From Neurospora intermedia (taxonomy: Eukaryota; Ascomycota; Sordariomycetes; Sordariales; Sordariaceae), in contig BTPP01000003.1 in the NCBI GenBank assembly GCA_037102815.1, forward strand, positions 5,704,001-5,768,000: DNA of 64,000 nt, given 5' to 3'. The translations under genes were made by a program, and so were the position numbers. The notes beneath the pieces were generated by a model, which made no database searches, was not told the origin of the DNA, and saw only the letters and a list, made by a program, of their open reading frames with translations. Below are positions 12,295 to 23,150 of the stretch, one piece after another (the first letter of the stretch is position 1; each line of letters begins with the position of its first letter).

Positions 12295-14176
12295 ATGGCC
12301 GCCGTCGCTCCAATGGACATGGAAGAGACCAAGTTCGACCCTACTTCGATCTCACTCAAGTGCACCCTCTGCCCCAAGCAACCATTGTTTTCCGATGTCT
12401 CTCACCTGCTCACACATTGCTCGTCCAAGAGTCATCTGTCCCACCGCTTCAAGACAGAAATACGGGCACGTCACAACGCTGCGGCGAGGGAGACCATACA
12501 AAAATACCTCAAATGGGAGGAAACCAGTGGTATTCATGCGCTCCTTGAGGATCGGCTTGAAGCAAAGGAAAACAAGAAACCCGCAAAGCGTGGTCGGCCG
12601 GCTGGCACAGCTGTAAGTGGACACTGATTTTCTGCCAATTCTCCCCTCGGAGGGGCGTTTGTTGACTGGACTCTCGCTACAGAATAGGCCCAAGGCTTTT
12701 CAGAATCGGGATGACTTGGTCAAAAATGAGCCGGCTGGCGAGCAGCTAGACCACACACCCGTCTTGGCCCACTGGATTACAGACCCGAACAACGCATCTT
12801 TCCAATTTCACAATTTGCGCCACGGTCACTCATACCTGGACCCTCCCGCTTTTCAAACTCCTGTTATGAAACGTCCGCGTTCTGACTATTCTGCCCCGGA
12901 CACCCCCGAAAACATGTTTGCGAGCAAGTACACTAGATGGCCTTCCGAGACTGCGACCTCGGACAGTATCCTCCCCTCCTCTGAGGTCACGTCTGAAATT
13001 ACAGAGTTTGACGAGGAGGAGGACGAATCCAGCAAGCTCAAGGGAATCCGGTATCCCGGCATGGGTCTCTTTGATTCCGCCAATGAGCAACAGAAGCGCA
13101 AGCGCAACCAACGCAAGGACGAGTCTGTCTTGAAGCTGATGGAGGAGGCTTCAACCACGATCGAACAGAAGGAGGTCATCTATAATGAAGACTGGACTTT
13201 TCAGCGTGAGCGCGATGTTTACGCCAGCCCCTCGGACTATGAAGGCAGTCCAGTGCGTCATCTTTCCCGGTCGCACATCTTTGTTTTGCCTCTTTTTGTT
13301 TCTTTCTAACGTATCTCGCCACAGGACCGTGAGCTGGAAGAGGCCGAGAACCAGAAGAAGAAGCGCACCCGTCGCGCTCCCACCTTAACCAACGCGAAGC
13401 CGCGCGCCACTCGTGCTTCTGCGAGAAACAAGACAGTCGCAAAGGCAAAGTCGACCCGCGAGGCGACCCTGTCCATTGAGCAAGATGAGAGCATGAGCCA
13501 GATCTCTGGTCACAGTCATGGAGCTATGGACAGCTATGATGTTTTCCATGATCCCCCGCAGCGCAGTCCTCGTGAGTCACTTGAGGTCCATTCTGATTCT
13601 ATGGACCGTCAAGCTAACTCCTGATTGCTCTAGACCGTACTGGCAGCCCCATGGGGTCCTTGTAAGTCGTCGCGGACATTTGACTGAGTGGCCTTTACTG
13701 ACCGCCATGTTTACAGCTTCGAGCTTCGTCAGCGCCCAGCCTTAAAGATGCTCCCTTCGAACGGACCTCTGCCCTCCAATGCCCAGCATGGAGCATCCGG
13801 ACCCAAGCCTCTGAACGGCTCACAGCTGTCGTACTTCTCGCCGCGGGATAGCATGGCGAACTCTTATTCCGGGCTCCCCAGCAATGGTCTCTCAAACAAC
13901 GGTCTCCCCAACAATGGATTCTTCTCGTCGCAGCAGCACCCCAGTTACAGTGGACTGAATCCTTTGAGTATTTCAGGCAGACCTTCCTATATGCAATCGT
14001 TCAACTACAGTGGCTATGCGAATGAGTCTACCAGGGCTCCCAACCCTTCAGCCTTTCAGCCAATCAACCCGATGGCCAGGAGCATGTCGACTGCCATGCC
14101 CTACTCAAGCTCGTATGCCAACCCGTATCCAGCTGATCCAGCTCTCGAGCGCCCACCCTCCGAATTTGATGTTTGA
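12295..14176 (+). CDS. C2H2-like zinc finger and AT-hook protein
   Basis: Probable nuclear nucleic-acid-binding protein of 540 aa. Five exons fit: 12295-12612, 12683-13252, 13325-13571, 13634-13661 and 13717-14176. Donors are GTAAGT, GTGCGT, GTGAGT and GTAAGT, and the phases agree. The fourth exon is only 28 nt. A zinc-finger-like pattern occupies residues 23-47: C23, C26, then H41 and H47, the H-x5-H spacing seen in matrin/U1-type fingers. H37 is an alternative ligand. An AT-hook core RGRP sits near residues 99-102, followed by acidic and Lys/Arg-rich stretches (KKKRTRRAP). The last exon is Ser/Asn/Pro/Tyr-rich with repeated LPSNGLSNNGLPNNG-like units and looks disordered. I do not recognise a named ortholog; a chromatin or transcription role is inference. 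Confidence 0.85.
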
Positions 14177-15376
14177 GTACCAGTATGGAGGGCAAGTTGT
14201 AGTCTCACGATCACCGTAAAAACATGATGTTGACGTTGTGAGAAACCACAAATTCCCAGTTAGTGGAATGAGTTTGGCGTTTTGAGATGGCCGTGTTTAT
14301 GTTTTTGTGTTTATGCGTGCGGCAGAAAAAAGTTTTTAGTCTAACTTTACTGGTGTTTGATATTACAGCTGCATTTGTTTCGGGAGTCCAAGGAAACACA
14401 CTTTTTGTTCTTATACTTGGTTGGAAGTTAGTGTCATCTTTAACCTTATACTGCATGGCGGGAGGATGATTTGTTTTACCTATCTCTAGTTTCATGGTAA
14501 CCGGGACTTTGGCGCATCTGAAAGGGAGTGGAAAGATCGAGGATAGACGTTCCAAGACGGAGAGACTTTCGGCTATACCCAAGTCAGGTGGGTAGGTCCG
14601 TGGCTAGTGGGATGTATCGCTAAGGTAATGTGACCAGACATGATCCTCATGGATGAGCATCATCATTCGTTTAGGGATTCATGGTTACTGCGCCTCTAGG
14701 TGCATGGGACCGCAGTCTGTAGCTCGTTAATTGAGTTCAATGATTGTGGTTCCAAGCGAGGCTATGGCCGTGTGGTCTTGTGGCTTGAGTGACTTGTAGC
14801 TGCTGCTTGCTCCTTTTCTGTTGCCAACGATGAACCCTCATTTTCTCTCCAAGCTCACTTCGCGCGTTGACGGTTAAACTAGCGCCCTTCATCCGAAGAT
14901 CATGGGCCACGGCATGGGGTTGTTTCTGTTGATTTGAAAATATGGATAGTCGCGTCAATTGTTTTGTCTCAGTTCCCCAAAAGAGAGGGCTCGATGATAG
15001 ACAACCTGGACCGAGAGGAGGAGTCTTGGTCGAACTCCAAATGGATCATCTGCCGCAAAAGAAAAAAAAAAGAAAAAGAAAGAAGAGATGACAACGAAAA
15101 CTTGGTTTCACAACGTGCTGCACTTTCACATTGATCCCAGGTCGTATTGTTCTTATGCGCAACACCAACTCGACCTTCAGAACCGACAACCATTGAATTG
15201 ATGACCTACCTTATTAACGAAGTTTGGAAACAGAAACAAGTGACAATGCCTCAGAGTCAGATATGCCAAAGTTCGTAGCTTTAGGTACCTAGGTACCTAG
15301 GTACATAGGTAGGTATTCATGGACCCAGAGAATGATAACTGAACTTGATGATGGGAGATATCTCAATACATCATCG

Positions 15377-15379
<3 letters not shown>

Positions 15380-15417
<38 letters not shown>
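15380..15417. repeat. Poly-T run
   Basis: Thirty-eight consecutive T on the + strand, with no recognisable element attached on either side. Confidence 0.95.
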
Positions 15418-16442
15418 CCCAGGGATTTCTTTTGCTGATTGCGATACGTTGTTGGTCTTTTACTAAGGAACCGACTCTTTCCGAATCACTTCGTATTCAT
15501 TATACTAGCTAGATATTATTTTTCTTTTCCAAAATCTGATCTGAGTTTGAGCGTCGTCCATTCGTTTTTTCCATTCGCATTCCCACTCATGGTGCTAGAA
15601 GTACCTTTGTTCCTCCACTTCCATTTCTTCTGTATATCTGGATTACTCCTACCATACCCTTGATACTCCCGCGAATTCGACATACTGTTGTGTGCAGAGT
15701 GTCGAATAAACGTGGCATAGTTGGGGCGCCTGCGTTAAGAGCTTTAATCAACCGGTTGTGACTGCTGCGCGCACGCAGCTACTACCTTACATTATATCAT
15801 CCACACTATACATATCGACGGACTAACGACATCGTCGCAACTCGTGTGGTATACGACACCTGCCCTATCTCGTCCATCACAACTTCCCATACTTATCAAG
15901 CTCCTACGTATATTAATAAATCCTTCCTGCTATGGTATCCATCCCTTCTCCTTGTGTAATTCCTGATCCAACGTACGTCGATTCCTGACCCCTGACGAAC
16001 ATTTCTTCCTTTGTTACTGTTTTAGGACTTTAGGTTTGATGATGGTTTGCTTGTATTATCCTGAATGAGTAATTGCCTTGGTTTGTGTCTATAGCGTGTG
16101 TGTGGGGTCTTTGTCTTCTTCTTCCATGGTCTGGATTCTTATTCTTATTCTTCTCCCATTACTACTACTGCATCCCTTCTCCCTCTCCCTGCTCCATCTG
16201 CTCCATCTGCTCCATCAATCCATTTGATCCATCCATGCATCCATGCATCCATGCATCCATCCTTTCCACTCTGTCAACCCTTTAAACCCTTTCAGCCTTT
16301 CTACCCTTTTAACCCCTTCCACCAGTCCTTTCAACCATTTCAACCCTTTTCCCTCCCACTTCCCCTCTCACACTTCCCCTCCCACTTCCCCTCCCACTCT
16401 CCCACCTCCTCTCACCCTCTCTCGTATTTCCTTTCAACGAGG

Positions 16443-16445
<3 letters not shown>

Positions 16446-16476
<31 letters not shown>
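16446..16476. repeat. Poly-C run
   Basis: Thirty-one consecutive C on the + strand, about 45 bases past the stop codon of the minus-strand gene that ends at 16520. Confidence 0.95.
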
Positions 16477-16478
<2 letters not shown>

Positions 16479-16519
16479 CCCAAAAACGTCCCAAAAGATA
16501 AAAATAAAAAAACCATGTA

Positions 16520-19486
16520 TCACAAAACCTCCTCAAAACCCCTCAAATCCACCAAAAACCGCCTCAGCCGCAACCCCGTCTTATGCCTAAACCACGCATC
16601 AAGTTCTTCGTCTGCCGACGCGGCGCACATGATTTGTAGCCCTTTGAGGATATCCGTCGCGGGGAGATGGCGGTCTGGATGGTTGGAGGATGGTCTTTGT
16701 TTTCTTTTCCCTTTACTTCTTGTTGCTTTGGTGGACGGTGAGTCGGTGCTGCCGTGGTTGCCGTGGGTGGTGGTGAAGAAGTTGTGCAGGAGGGAGGAGG
16801 AGCGGGAGGATGGGATTGGGGGACGTTGAGAAGAAAGACGATGAGAAGAAAGACGATGAGATGGACGATGAGACGGGGGACGGTGGGAAGGTGGACGATG
16901 AGATGGGGGACGATGAGACGGGGGACGGTAGGAGCTTGCTCGTTGAGACGAGGGACGCTGGCTGGAGGTAAAGCTACTCCGCTTGCTAACCCGAAACCGT
17001 TGTGCCTGTCCCTTATCAACTTCACGGGAGTTCCGCCTAGATTTACTGTCCGGCCTAAGTCTAGAAGGTGGGAGTGGAGGAACCGCAGCGAAATCAGAAT
17101 CAGGGACAGAACCATGACTCGGTTCAGGGCGAGTAATCCGTAGCGGTGTACGACCTTCGATTCCCTTAGGGATATAAGTCGTCTCCGCCGCCGAATCTGC
17201 AACCGGAACAGACGGGCAGTGCACTTCAATAGAAGCCAACACCGACGACGACCCCGGACTAGGAGGTGGTGGCCTTGACGACGCCGCCCTGGGAATAACC
17301 ACAGCCATTGCTTCTTCCACTTCCGGCGTTGGCGATGCCGTCGTTGTTCCCACTTGTTCTTCCCTTTCCACCGTGCTAGCGAGAGAAGAAGGCTTCGACC
17401 GCGGACTGTGACTACCTCTACCTCCCACCGCACATGTACCACTCAGCACCATCTTCTGCCTCCTCAACGCCGCAGCCTTTTGCAATCTCTGCGACGGAGA
17501 CGGCGCAGTTCTGCTGCTCGTGGATCGTTGATGTTTACCCGTTACTTTGTTCGGTTTCGATTTCGATTTCGGCGATGACTTGATTGTACTAGGAGAAGTA
17601 GTAGCTACACTCTCCCCCATGGCTTGCATCCGTCGCACAGCTTCATCAAGAGCTTGATCTAAGCATGAAAGCGTACCGGCTTTGGTTCTGACACTCCCCG
17701 GCACCTCTATGCTTGACACGACGCTGAGATGGGGAGTTTTGGTGATAACAGTGGCTTCGCTAACGCTGTTTCGTTTGGTATTGCGTATCAGTAATTGGCC
17801 GTAACTCTTTGCTGCTGGCTGGATTATGATGGCCGTTCCGTAACTGGTGGTGGTGGTAGCAGCGGACCGAATGGATGGGGTGGTGGTGTTTTGTTGACGA
17901 CGATGCTGAGTGAGTTTTTGTTTCTGTTGTTGTTTGTCTGGTGATGGCTCCTTTTGTTCCACAATGGTAGGCGGAAATTGGCGCATGGCTGTGCTCCAGC
18001 TGGAGTTGCGCGAGGGACCACTGCCGTGTCGGACTAGGACTTGGGAGAGGACACGCGGGAGGGAAGGAAGGGATTTGTCGGAGTGTGGAATGCCCTGGAC
18101 TTTTGGTGCAGGTGGTGGGGTGGTTGTTGGTAGGGTGTTTCCTTTCTCCTCTTCTTCATCGGGGATCGAGGGAGGCTGACGCTCTGGGGATGATGCTTCG
18201 CCGTTTGAAAACACTGTCTCTGGCTTTGTTGTTGAATTATGTTGTGGTGACAACGACGCGTTGGAAAGCTTATCTTCTCCGCTCTTCTGTGATATCTGTT
18301 CAACATTGATAGGAGAGGGAGAGTCATCTTTCTTATTGTTGTTGAGCTCCTTAGTCTCGATTCCTCCGTCTAGTCGCAGCCATTCACTTCCTGGTGGTGA
18401 CATCTTCCCAAGCAAAGGTGCGAGTTTGCCTCTCCGGTGGTATGCCCTTTGCTCCTTGGATGTCACTGCAAGACCGGCGTCTCGGAATTGGTCTCGGTAG
18501 GGGAGAAGCTCATTTACTGTGCGGATGGATTCATGCGTCTCACCGACAACGGGAGGAGATTCTGGAATCTTGCTAGCACCGCCCTTCAATTGTGCCTCTT
18601 GGGACTCTTCTGACCTATTCAACGCTTTTCGACGGTTGCAGAAGCGGGATACAATATGGCGGCTGTTCGATGATGATGCGTGGACGCGGTCTTTACTACC
18701 AGAGACTTTCTTGCGAGGTTTGAGCCGTCTGTTAGTGGAGCCCCAGGTCTCGGGAGGTACCCATGTCAGAGTATGCATCGGAAGCTTGCGCAGTTGTGAT
18801 GCCCCCGGTCTGACAGGAGCCGGTCTCACGGGAGCTTTTCCTCTCGGAGTTGGTGTGCCTGGGCTTGGTCTTGGCTTCGGCATTGGAGCACTCGGGCCTT
18901 CAGGCAGGGGAGGGAGGGGTCGCAACTTGATGACGGATCGCTTATCTCTGCTGATGTGTGCCAGTGGCTCTTTGGCTGGCGGCTTGGGGACCTTGGGCGG
19001 TGATTTCACAGGTGATTTTGGAAGCTCTCCCCAGTACGCTCCGGGCAGTTTCTCCGCATCTTTCTTGGACGGGCTTCCCAGGCAACAGTGGTGGTCTTCC
19101 TGCGAAGAGGAGGCATCATATGGCGTAACCTTGGAATACGAACCGTGACTCTTGTCCAGTTGTCTCGGGCCTCCTGTGTAGTCGATATCCTGCCATATCA
19201 CCGGTATAGCACCACCATTCCCACGCTTCGGAGGGCTAGGCTTGCTGCGTTGGTACGACGACCTTTTTCTCGAGGACCCCGAAGAAAGACGGTTCTGGCT
19301 CCCGTTGGAGCGGACAAACGAGACGCGGACTTTGATGGCGTGCCGCTTGGCCTGGGCTCGACGGAGCTTCTGGAGGGACAGACTGAGGGGTTTGCGAAAG
19401 ACTTCCTCGGCAGCGCGGCGGGCAACACTGGGACTGCGGGAAGGAGAGGCGGTGTTGATCTTGGGCCGACGGTGCGGACTTCCTTT
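16520..19486 (-). CDS. Large disordered basic protein, partial 5' end
   Basis: I do not recognise this protein. The frame is open for about 988 codons from a TTAG acceptor at 19487-19488 to the stop at 16520. No ATG lies at its upstream end, so at least one 5' exon is missing from this model. The N-terminal part shown is Arg/Lys-rich and could be helical (AEEVFRKPLSLSLQKLRRAQ, followed by HAIKVRVSFVRSNG). The middle is Ser/Pro/Thr-rich and looks disordered. Near the C-terminus a tandem PPSHR repeat of at least five units is followed by a compact, hydrophobic final 40 residues (ADEELDAWFRHKTGLRLRRF) that is the best candidate for a folded, conserved element. No enzyme motif or membrane segment is visible. 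A nuclear or cytoskeletal role would be a guess. Confidence 0.75.
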   Translation of the reverse strand, partial: KGSPHRRPKINTASPSRSPSVARRAAEEVFRKPLSLSLQKLRRAQAKRHAIKVRVSFVRSNGSQNRLSSGSSRKRSSYQRSKPSPPKRGNGGAIPVIWQDIDYTGGPRQLDKSHGSYSKVTPYDASSSQEDHHCCLGSPSKKDAEKLPGAYWGELPKSPVKSPPKVPKPPAKEPLAHISRDKRSVIKLRPLPPLPEGPSAPMPKPRPSPGTPTPRGKAPVRPAPVRPGASQLRKLPMHTLTWVPPETWGSTNRRLKPRKKVSGSKDRVHASSSNSRHIVSRFCNRRKALNRSEESQEAQLKGGASKIPESPPVVGETHESIRTVNELLPYRDQFRDAGLAVTSKEQRAYHRRGKLAPLLGKMSPPGSEWLRLDGGIETKELNNNKKDDSPSPINVEQISQKSGEDKLSNASLSPQHNSTTKPETVFSNGEASSPERQPPSIPDEEEEKGNTLPTTTPPPAPKVQGIPHSDKSLPSLPRVLSQVLVRHGSGPSRNSSWSTAMRQFPPTIVEQKEPSPDKQQQKQKLTQHRRQQNTTTPSIRSAATTTTSYGTAIIIQPAAKSYGQLLIRNTKRNSVSEATVITKTPHLSVVSSIEVPGSVRTKAGTLSCLDQALDEAVRRMQAMGESVATTSPSTIKSSPKSKSKPNKVTGKHQRSTSSRTAPSPSQRLQKAAALRRQKMVLSGTCAVGGRGSHSPRSKPSSLASTVEREEQVGTTTASPTPEVEEAMAVVIPRAASSRPPPPSPGSSSVLASIEVHCPSVPVADSAAETTYIPKGIEGRTPLRITRPEPSHGSVPDSDFAAVPPLPPSRLRPDSKSRRNSREVDKGQAQRFRVSKRSSFTSSQRPSSQRASSYRPPSHRPPSHRPPSHRPPSHRPSHRLSSHRLSSQRPPIPSSRSSSLLHNFFTTTHGNHGSTDSPSTKATRSKGKRKQRPSSNHPDRHLPATDILKGLQIMCAASADEELDAWFRHKTGLRLRRFLVDLRGFEEVL

Positions 19487-19608
19487 CTAAGCTAAGTTGT
19501 ATGCAGGCATTGTCGGGCCATTCTGATCCAAGAGGGGCAGATCCAAGAGGGAATTTGTTCAAAGCCGTTGGTACGTCTGCTGGAAATGACTGACAGATGA
19601 TGTGCGGA

Positions 19609-19678
<70 letters not shown>

Positions 19679-19911
19679 ATTGTTGGACTGGACTTGGGAG
19701 AGGGAACACGGAGACAGCCAGGAGATGTTGGATCAAGAAGGAAAGGCTGTGGACAGAAGGGGCCAGTCATGCCACTCAGTTGAGACCATGGAGGGAACGG
19801 AGAGAAAGAACCAGGTTGAATTAAATATGAACTGCCGCCAGCGGTAGGAGAAGGAGTGATGATGATGACGAGTGACAAAGTGAACGAAGCTTCCCTCGGT
19901 CAGGTCGGTTG
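19487..19911. other. Gap with TGT repeat; probable missing 5' exon of minus-strand gene
   Basis: Contains a long TGT microsatellite. A minus-strand frame through the repeat encodes poly-Thr and might include the missing first exon of the neighbouring large gene, but no donor gives a consistent phase, so I leave it unassigned. Confidence 0.4.
19609..19685. repeat. TGT trinucleotide microsatellite
   Basis: About 25 TGT/TTG units with almost no interruption. If transcribed on the minus strand it reads as ACA/CAA/AAC repeats. Confidence 0.95.
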
Positions 19912-20211
19912 CTATCTGATATCCTTGACTCCGGGCGAAGCGTACATTTCCAGCTGGCGCGACCCCTTGCGCAGGAGGAACTCGATGGCGGAAAAGTCTC
20001 TCTTGTCGACCTTGATGTTCTTTTCAAACTCGGTTCTACATCCGGATTAGCGTCATGTCGTAGGTCGGAGCGAGGTGAGTATCTACAGGGAATCTCACCT
20101 AGCAAAGGCCTTGAAGTGAGCCCGGGTGGCTTCCGGCTTTTTGCGGCACTCGCGCAGACACTTGCGGTACAGTCCGAGGACCTCCTTTTGCAGGCCAGAC
20201 AAGCGGGCCAT
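19912..20211 (-). CDS. sdh6: Succinate dehydrogenase assembly factor 1 (LYR protein)
   Basis: Small mitochondrial-matrix assembly factor of the LYR family, predicted to help insert iron-sulfur clusters into the Sdh2 subunit of complex II. Two exons: 20211-20099 and 20035-19912, joined across a 63-nt intron (GTGAGA donor, TAG acceptor) that splits an Arg codon. The product is 78 aa. The LYR motif sits at residues 14-16 in VLGLYRKCLRECRKKP, and the second exon has the basic helix IEFLLRKGSRQLEMY typical of SDHAF1. It has no long presequence, as usual for this family. It is divergently arranged with the FAH-family gene, whose start codon is 769 bp away. SDHAF1 fits better than other LYR proteins because of the sequence around LYR; that assignment is from memory of the family. 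Confidence 0.85.
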
Positions 20212-20980
20212 AGTGATGCTGTTGTGTGCTGTCAGTTCAACTTATCCCCAAAGCAGCAGTTGCTAAAGATGTTCTAGTTACAAGTTGCGGTGGTGTGGAG
20301 GGTGTCACAGTCCGACTCCAATGGTGAAGTTCAATAATGAAAATTGTTATGACGCAAGACATGGGATTGGCGGAGAGCTCGGCATGGCATCACCAGATTA
20401 ATTGTTAGTGCTACCAACTGGAGACCTCGGCAGAGCTTATCCCGGGGGGCCGAGCGCTGACGTGGGGAGGGGTTCCCGGCCCCGGCATTCTTTTTCACAT
20501 CTATGAGAACATACGTTGACATTAAAATGGAATGCCAGTCATAAATTGATGAGTTTCTAGTCGTTTTTCTTTACCCGAAGTGCTGTCGACTCATGATGCC
20601 GTCGACTTCTTCTTACACGCGTTTCAGGTGGTAGAGTGGGGTAGCCACTAACAGCCAGTGAGCCGTGAACCGGCGGTTGACGGATGGAAGTGGAAGTACC
20701 GCTGTTCCCCCGCCAGCCGATACCCGCAGATCGCCCACTGCGGCAATGCATCCACTCCGAGTCCGGGGCACTAGCCACTATTCCCCGTAGAGGTAGCCAC
20801 TACATTCACTTGTAGACTAGACGGCGGGGGGGGGGGGGGGGGGGGGGGGGACGGGACAACGCCGTAGTATCTCCAGCTGGATTATAAATGCCATCATTGT
20901 CACTTCTCACTCGTCACTCAACAGTTCACTCTCTTCTCACTCACCATATCACCGCTCATCTTTGAATAGCTCAAGTCACA
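20212..20980. other. Divergent promoter region
   Basis: Shared upstream region of sdh6 (-) and the FAH-family gene (+). It holds a 25-base poly-G run about 130 bp upstream of the FAH start. No TATA box or known site can be assigned with confidence. Confidence 0.5.
20826..20850. repeat. Poly-G run
   Basis: Twenty-five consecutive G on the + strand within the divergent promoter region. Confidence 0.95.
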
Positions 20981-21995
20981 ATGGCCTCCTTCACTGCAAG
21001 TTGTCTCATCTCAACCACAACACCTAAATGCCAAGCTAACGAAACATCACACCACAGCGCCTCGTCCGCTTCCTCGCCCGCGACGGCCGCACCTACTACG
21101 GCGACGCCATCCTCCCCCAGGGCGTCTCCGACATCCGGGCCGCCAAGCAAGCCCGTCTCATCACCGGCGACATCTTTGGCTCTTACACGGTAACCGACCA
21201 AGTGGCCGACATCCGCCTGCTGCTTTCCCCCTTGGCCCCGGAGGACGTCCGCACCGTCCGCTGCCTGGGTCTCAACTACGCGCAACACGCCCGCGAAGCC
21301 AACATGCCCATCCCCACCTTCCCCGTGCTCTTCTACAAGCCCGTCACCTCGCTCTCGGGCCCCACCGACCCCATCCCCATCTCCCGCATGGCGCAGGAGG
21401 GCGAAGGCCTGGATTACGAGTGTGAGCTGGTCGCCATCATTGGCAAGCGCTGCCGCGACGTGTCAGAGGACCAGGCGCTCGACTACGTCCTGGGCTATGC
21501 CGTCGGTAACGACGTCAGCCATCGGGATTGGCAGATTAAGCGCGGTGGTGGGCAATGGTCTCTCGGCAAGGGGTTCGATGGGTGGGCGCCGTTTGGTCCG
21601 GGTATCGTCAGCAAGGATCTCATCAAGGATCCGCAGACGCTCAAGATTAGCACAAAGTTGAACGGCAAGACGGTGCAGGAGAGCAGCACGGCGGATATGA
21701 TCTTCTCGGTCAAGAAGACGATTGCCTTTTTGAGCCGGGGGACGACCTTGTTGCCGGGTGATGTCATCTGGACTGGAACGTGAGTGCCTATTTCTTCTTC
21801 CCCCTTGGGACATGGTTGTGAGGAGGGATGACGGGAGAAATGCTAACAAATAACAGTCCTCAGGGTGTCGGTATGGGCCGTAAGCCCCAGCTTTGGCTCA
21901 AGAACGGTGATGTTGTCGAGGTGGAACTCGAGAAGGTCGGCACTTGCAAGAACAAGGTCGAGTTTGAGGCTTCTGGACCTGCTTCCAAGCTCTAA
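20981..21995 (+). CDS. Fumarylacetoacetate hydrolase-family enzyme
   Basis: FAH-superfamily enzyme, closest in layout to the FAHD1/FAHD2 group (acylpyruvate hydrolases or oxaloacetate decarboxylases). The exact substrate is not set by the sequence. Exons are 20981-20995, 21058-21779 and 21857-21995, giving 291 aa, normal for the group. The first exon codes only five residues (MASFT) and its intron is of the GC-AG type: GCAAGT donor, GCTAAC branch site, ACAG acceptor. No GT donor in the first exon gives this continuous frame. The second intron has a GTGAGT donor. The FAH core is clear: GLNYAQHARE, the metal-ligand block DYECELVAIIGKR, NDVSHRDWQ, then DVIWTGTPQGVGMG. No targeting peptide is obvious. 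Confidence 0.92.
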
Positions 21996-22517
21996 TTTAA
22001 TGCAGAGGTGGACATGATTGGATATGAATTGAACAAGTTTACAACGATCACATGGCACTGTGGACAGTTAAGCAGGCGACCATGAGAATGAACAAAGCAT
22101 CTCAACTACTTATTCCATTCATATCGACTATCGGGCATGTCCCATCCACCTTTTCACCCCCGTCCTTCACAGCGACTCATTCAAATCGCAGACACGCATA
22201 GCCCCAATCCCAACATTCGTACTATCATTCACCCGTTGACTGACAACGATACCTCCAATTTCCACAGACGAAACTGAATCCAATATCCCCTTTACCCACA
22301 ACTGCCCGCCTACTTTTCCATTCCCAACACGCAGTCCCCGCCCTGAACCACGCTCTTTCCCTAATCCCATTTTCCATACCTAATTCATCCCCGCACTGCT
22401 GCTCAGAAACACGCCCGCGGCTACACGCAGCTCCACAATCCCAACACAGCGGCGTGAGGCTTCGAATGATTTGGTCGTATTCGGTCAAACATCCTTCAGG
22501 ACGAACCACGCCGACCC

Positions 22518-23150
22518 TTGCTGTAAATTGAGGAATTCGGAGAACCGTGGGTAGTTTCCAACGTTCGGTCCTGGGATCCTGACCGATTGGAAATTCCTTC
22601 TCTCTCTGGGAATGTTGTGGGTCCATCGATGGCCACACGGAAAGGTAATTGCCATGAGCCTCCCTCTCACGCCCTGATGCCCTTGATTACTGACTAGAAT
22701 ATATGCCAGGAACAAGGGCGACGCTCTATCTGCATCATAGAAAGAAATAATAGCAGGTCGGGCAAGGAGATTCGATGGCCTTTCATTCCACCCACAAGAA
22801 GGATATATGGAACTGGAAGAACTTCCAGCTAGCCTCAGACGCCGTGGTAGTTTGAACGCTATGAGTCAATGTATATTGGGTTGAGCAATGCCTCGCTCGC
22901 ACTCTGGGAGGGTGTGGGTGCAGTGGAGGGATTACCATCGGAAAAATCGTAACAACCAGGCTACTCTACTGCTTAGAGAGTTGCTGGAAATTGAGGAACT
23001 CGGGTAGTTTCGAACGTTCTGTCCTGGGAATCCATGGTATCCCTCATTGAGTTGCTGTGAATCGAGGAATCCGGGAGAACGGCGGGAATTTCGAACGTTC
23101 TGTCCAGGTATCCCTCGTTGAGTTCCCATAAATTGAGGAACTCGGGTATT
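22518..23150. repeat. Dispersed to tandem ~70-bp direct repeat, four copies
   Basis: Four related copies: about 22518-22575, 22981-23050, 23052-23120 and a partial one at 23122-23150. The shared core is ATTGAGGAACTCGGG followed in the fuller copies by TTTCGAACGTTCTGTCC. The last three are head-to-tail and the first stands alone about 400 bp upstream. They do not match the tRNA-like elements or the RNase H-like genes. Confidence 0.8.

Larger units (their letters stand above)
14177..16519. other. Convergent intergenic region
   Basis: Lies between the 3' ends of the zinc-finger gene and the large disordered protein. It holds a palindromic TAGGTACC repeat cluster near 15285-15315, a 38-base poly-T run, TCCATGCATCCA-like repeats near 16225-16262, and a pyrimidine-rich stretch ending in a 31-base poly-C run. 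No supported gene. Confidence 0.55.
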
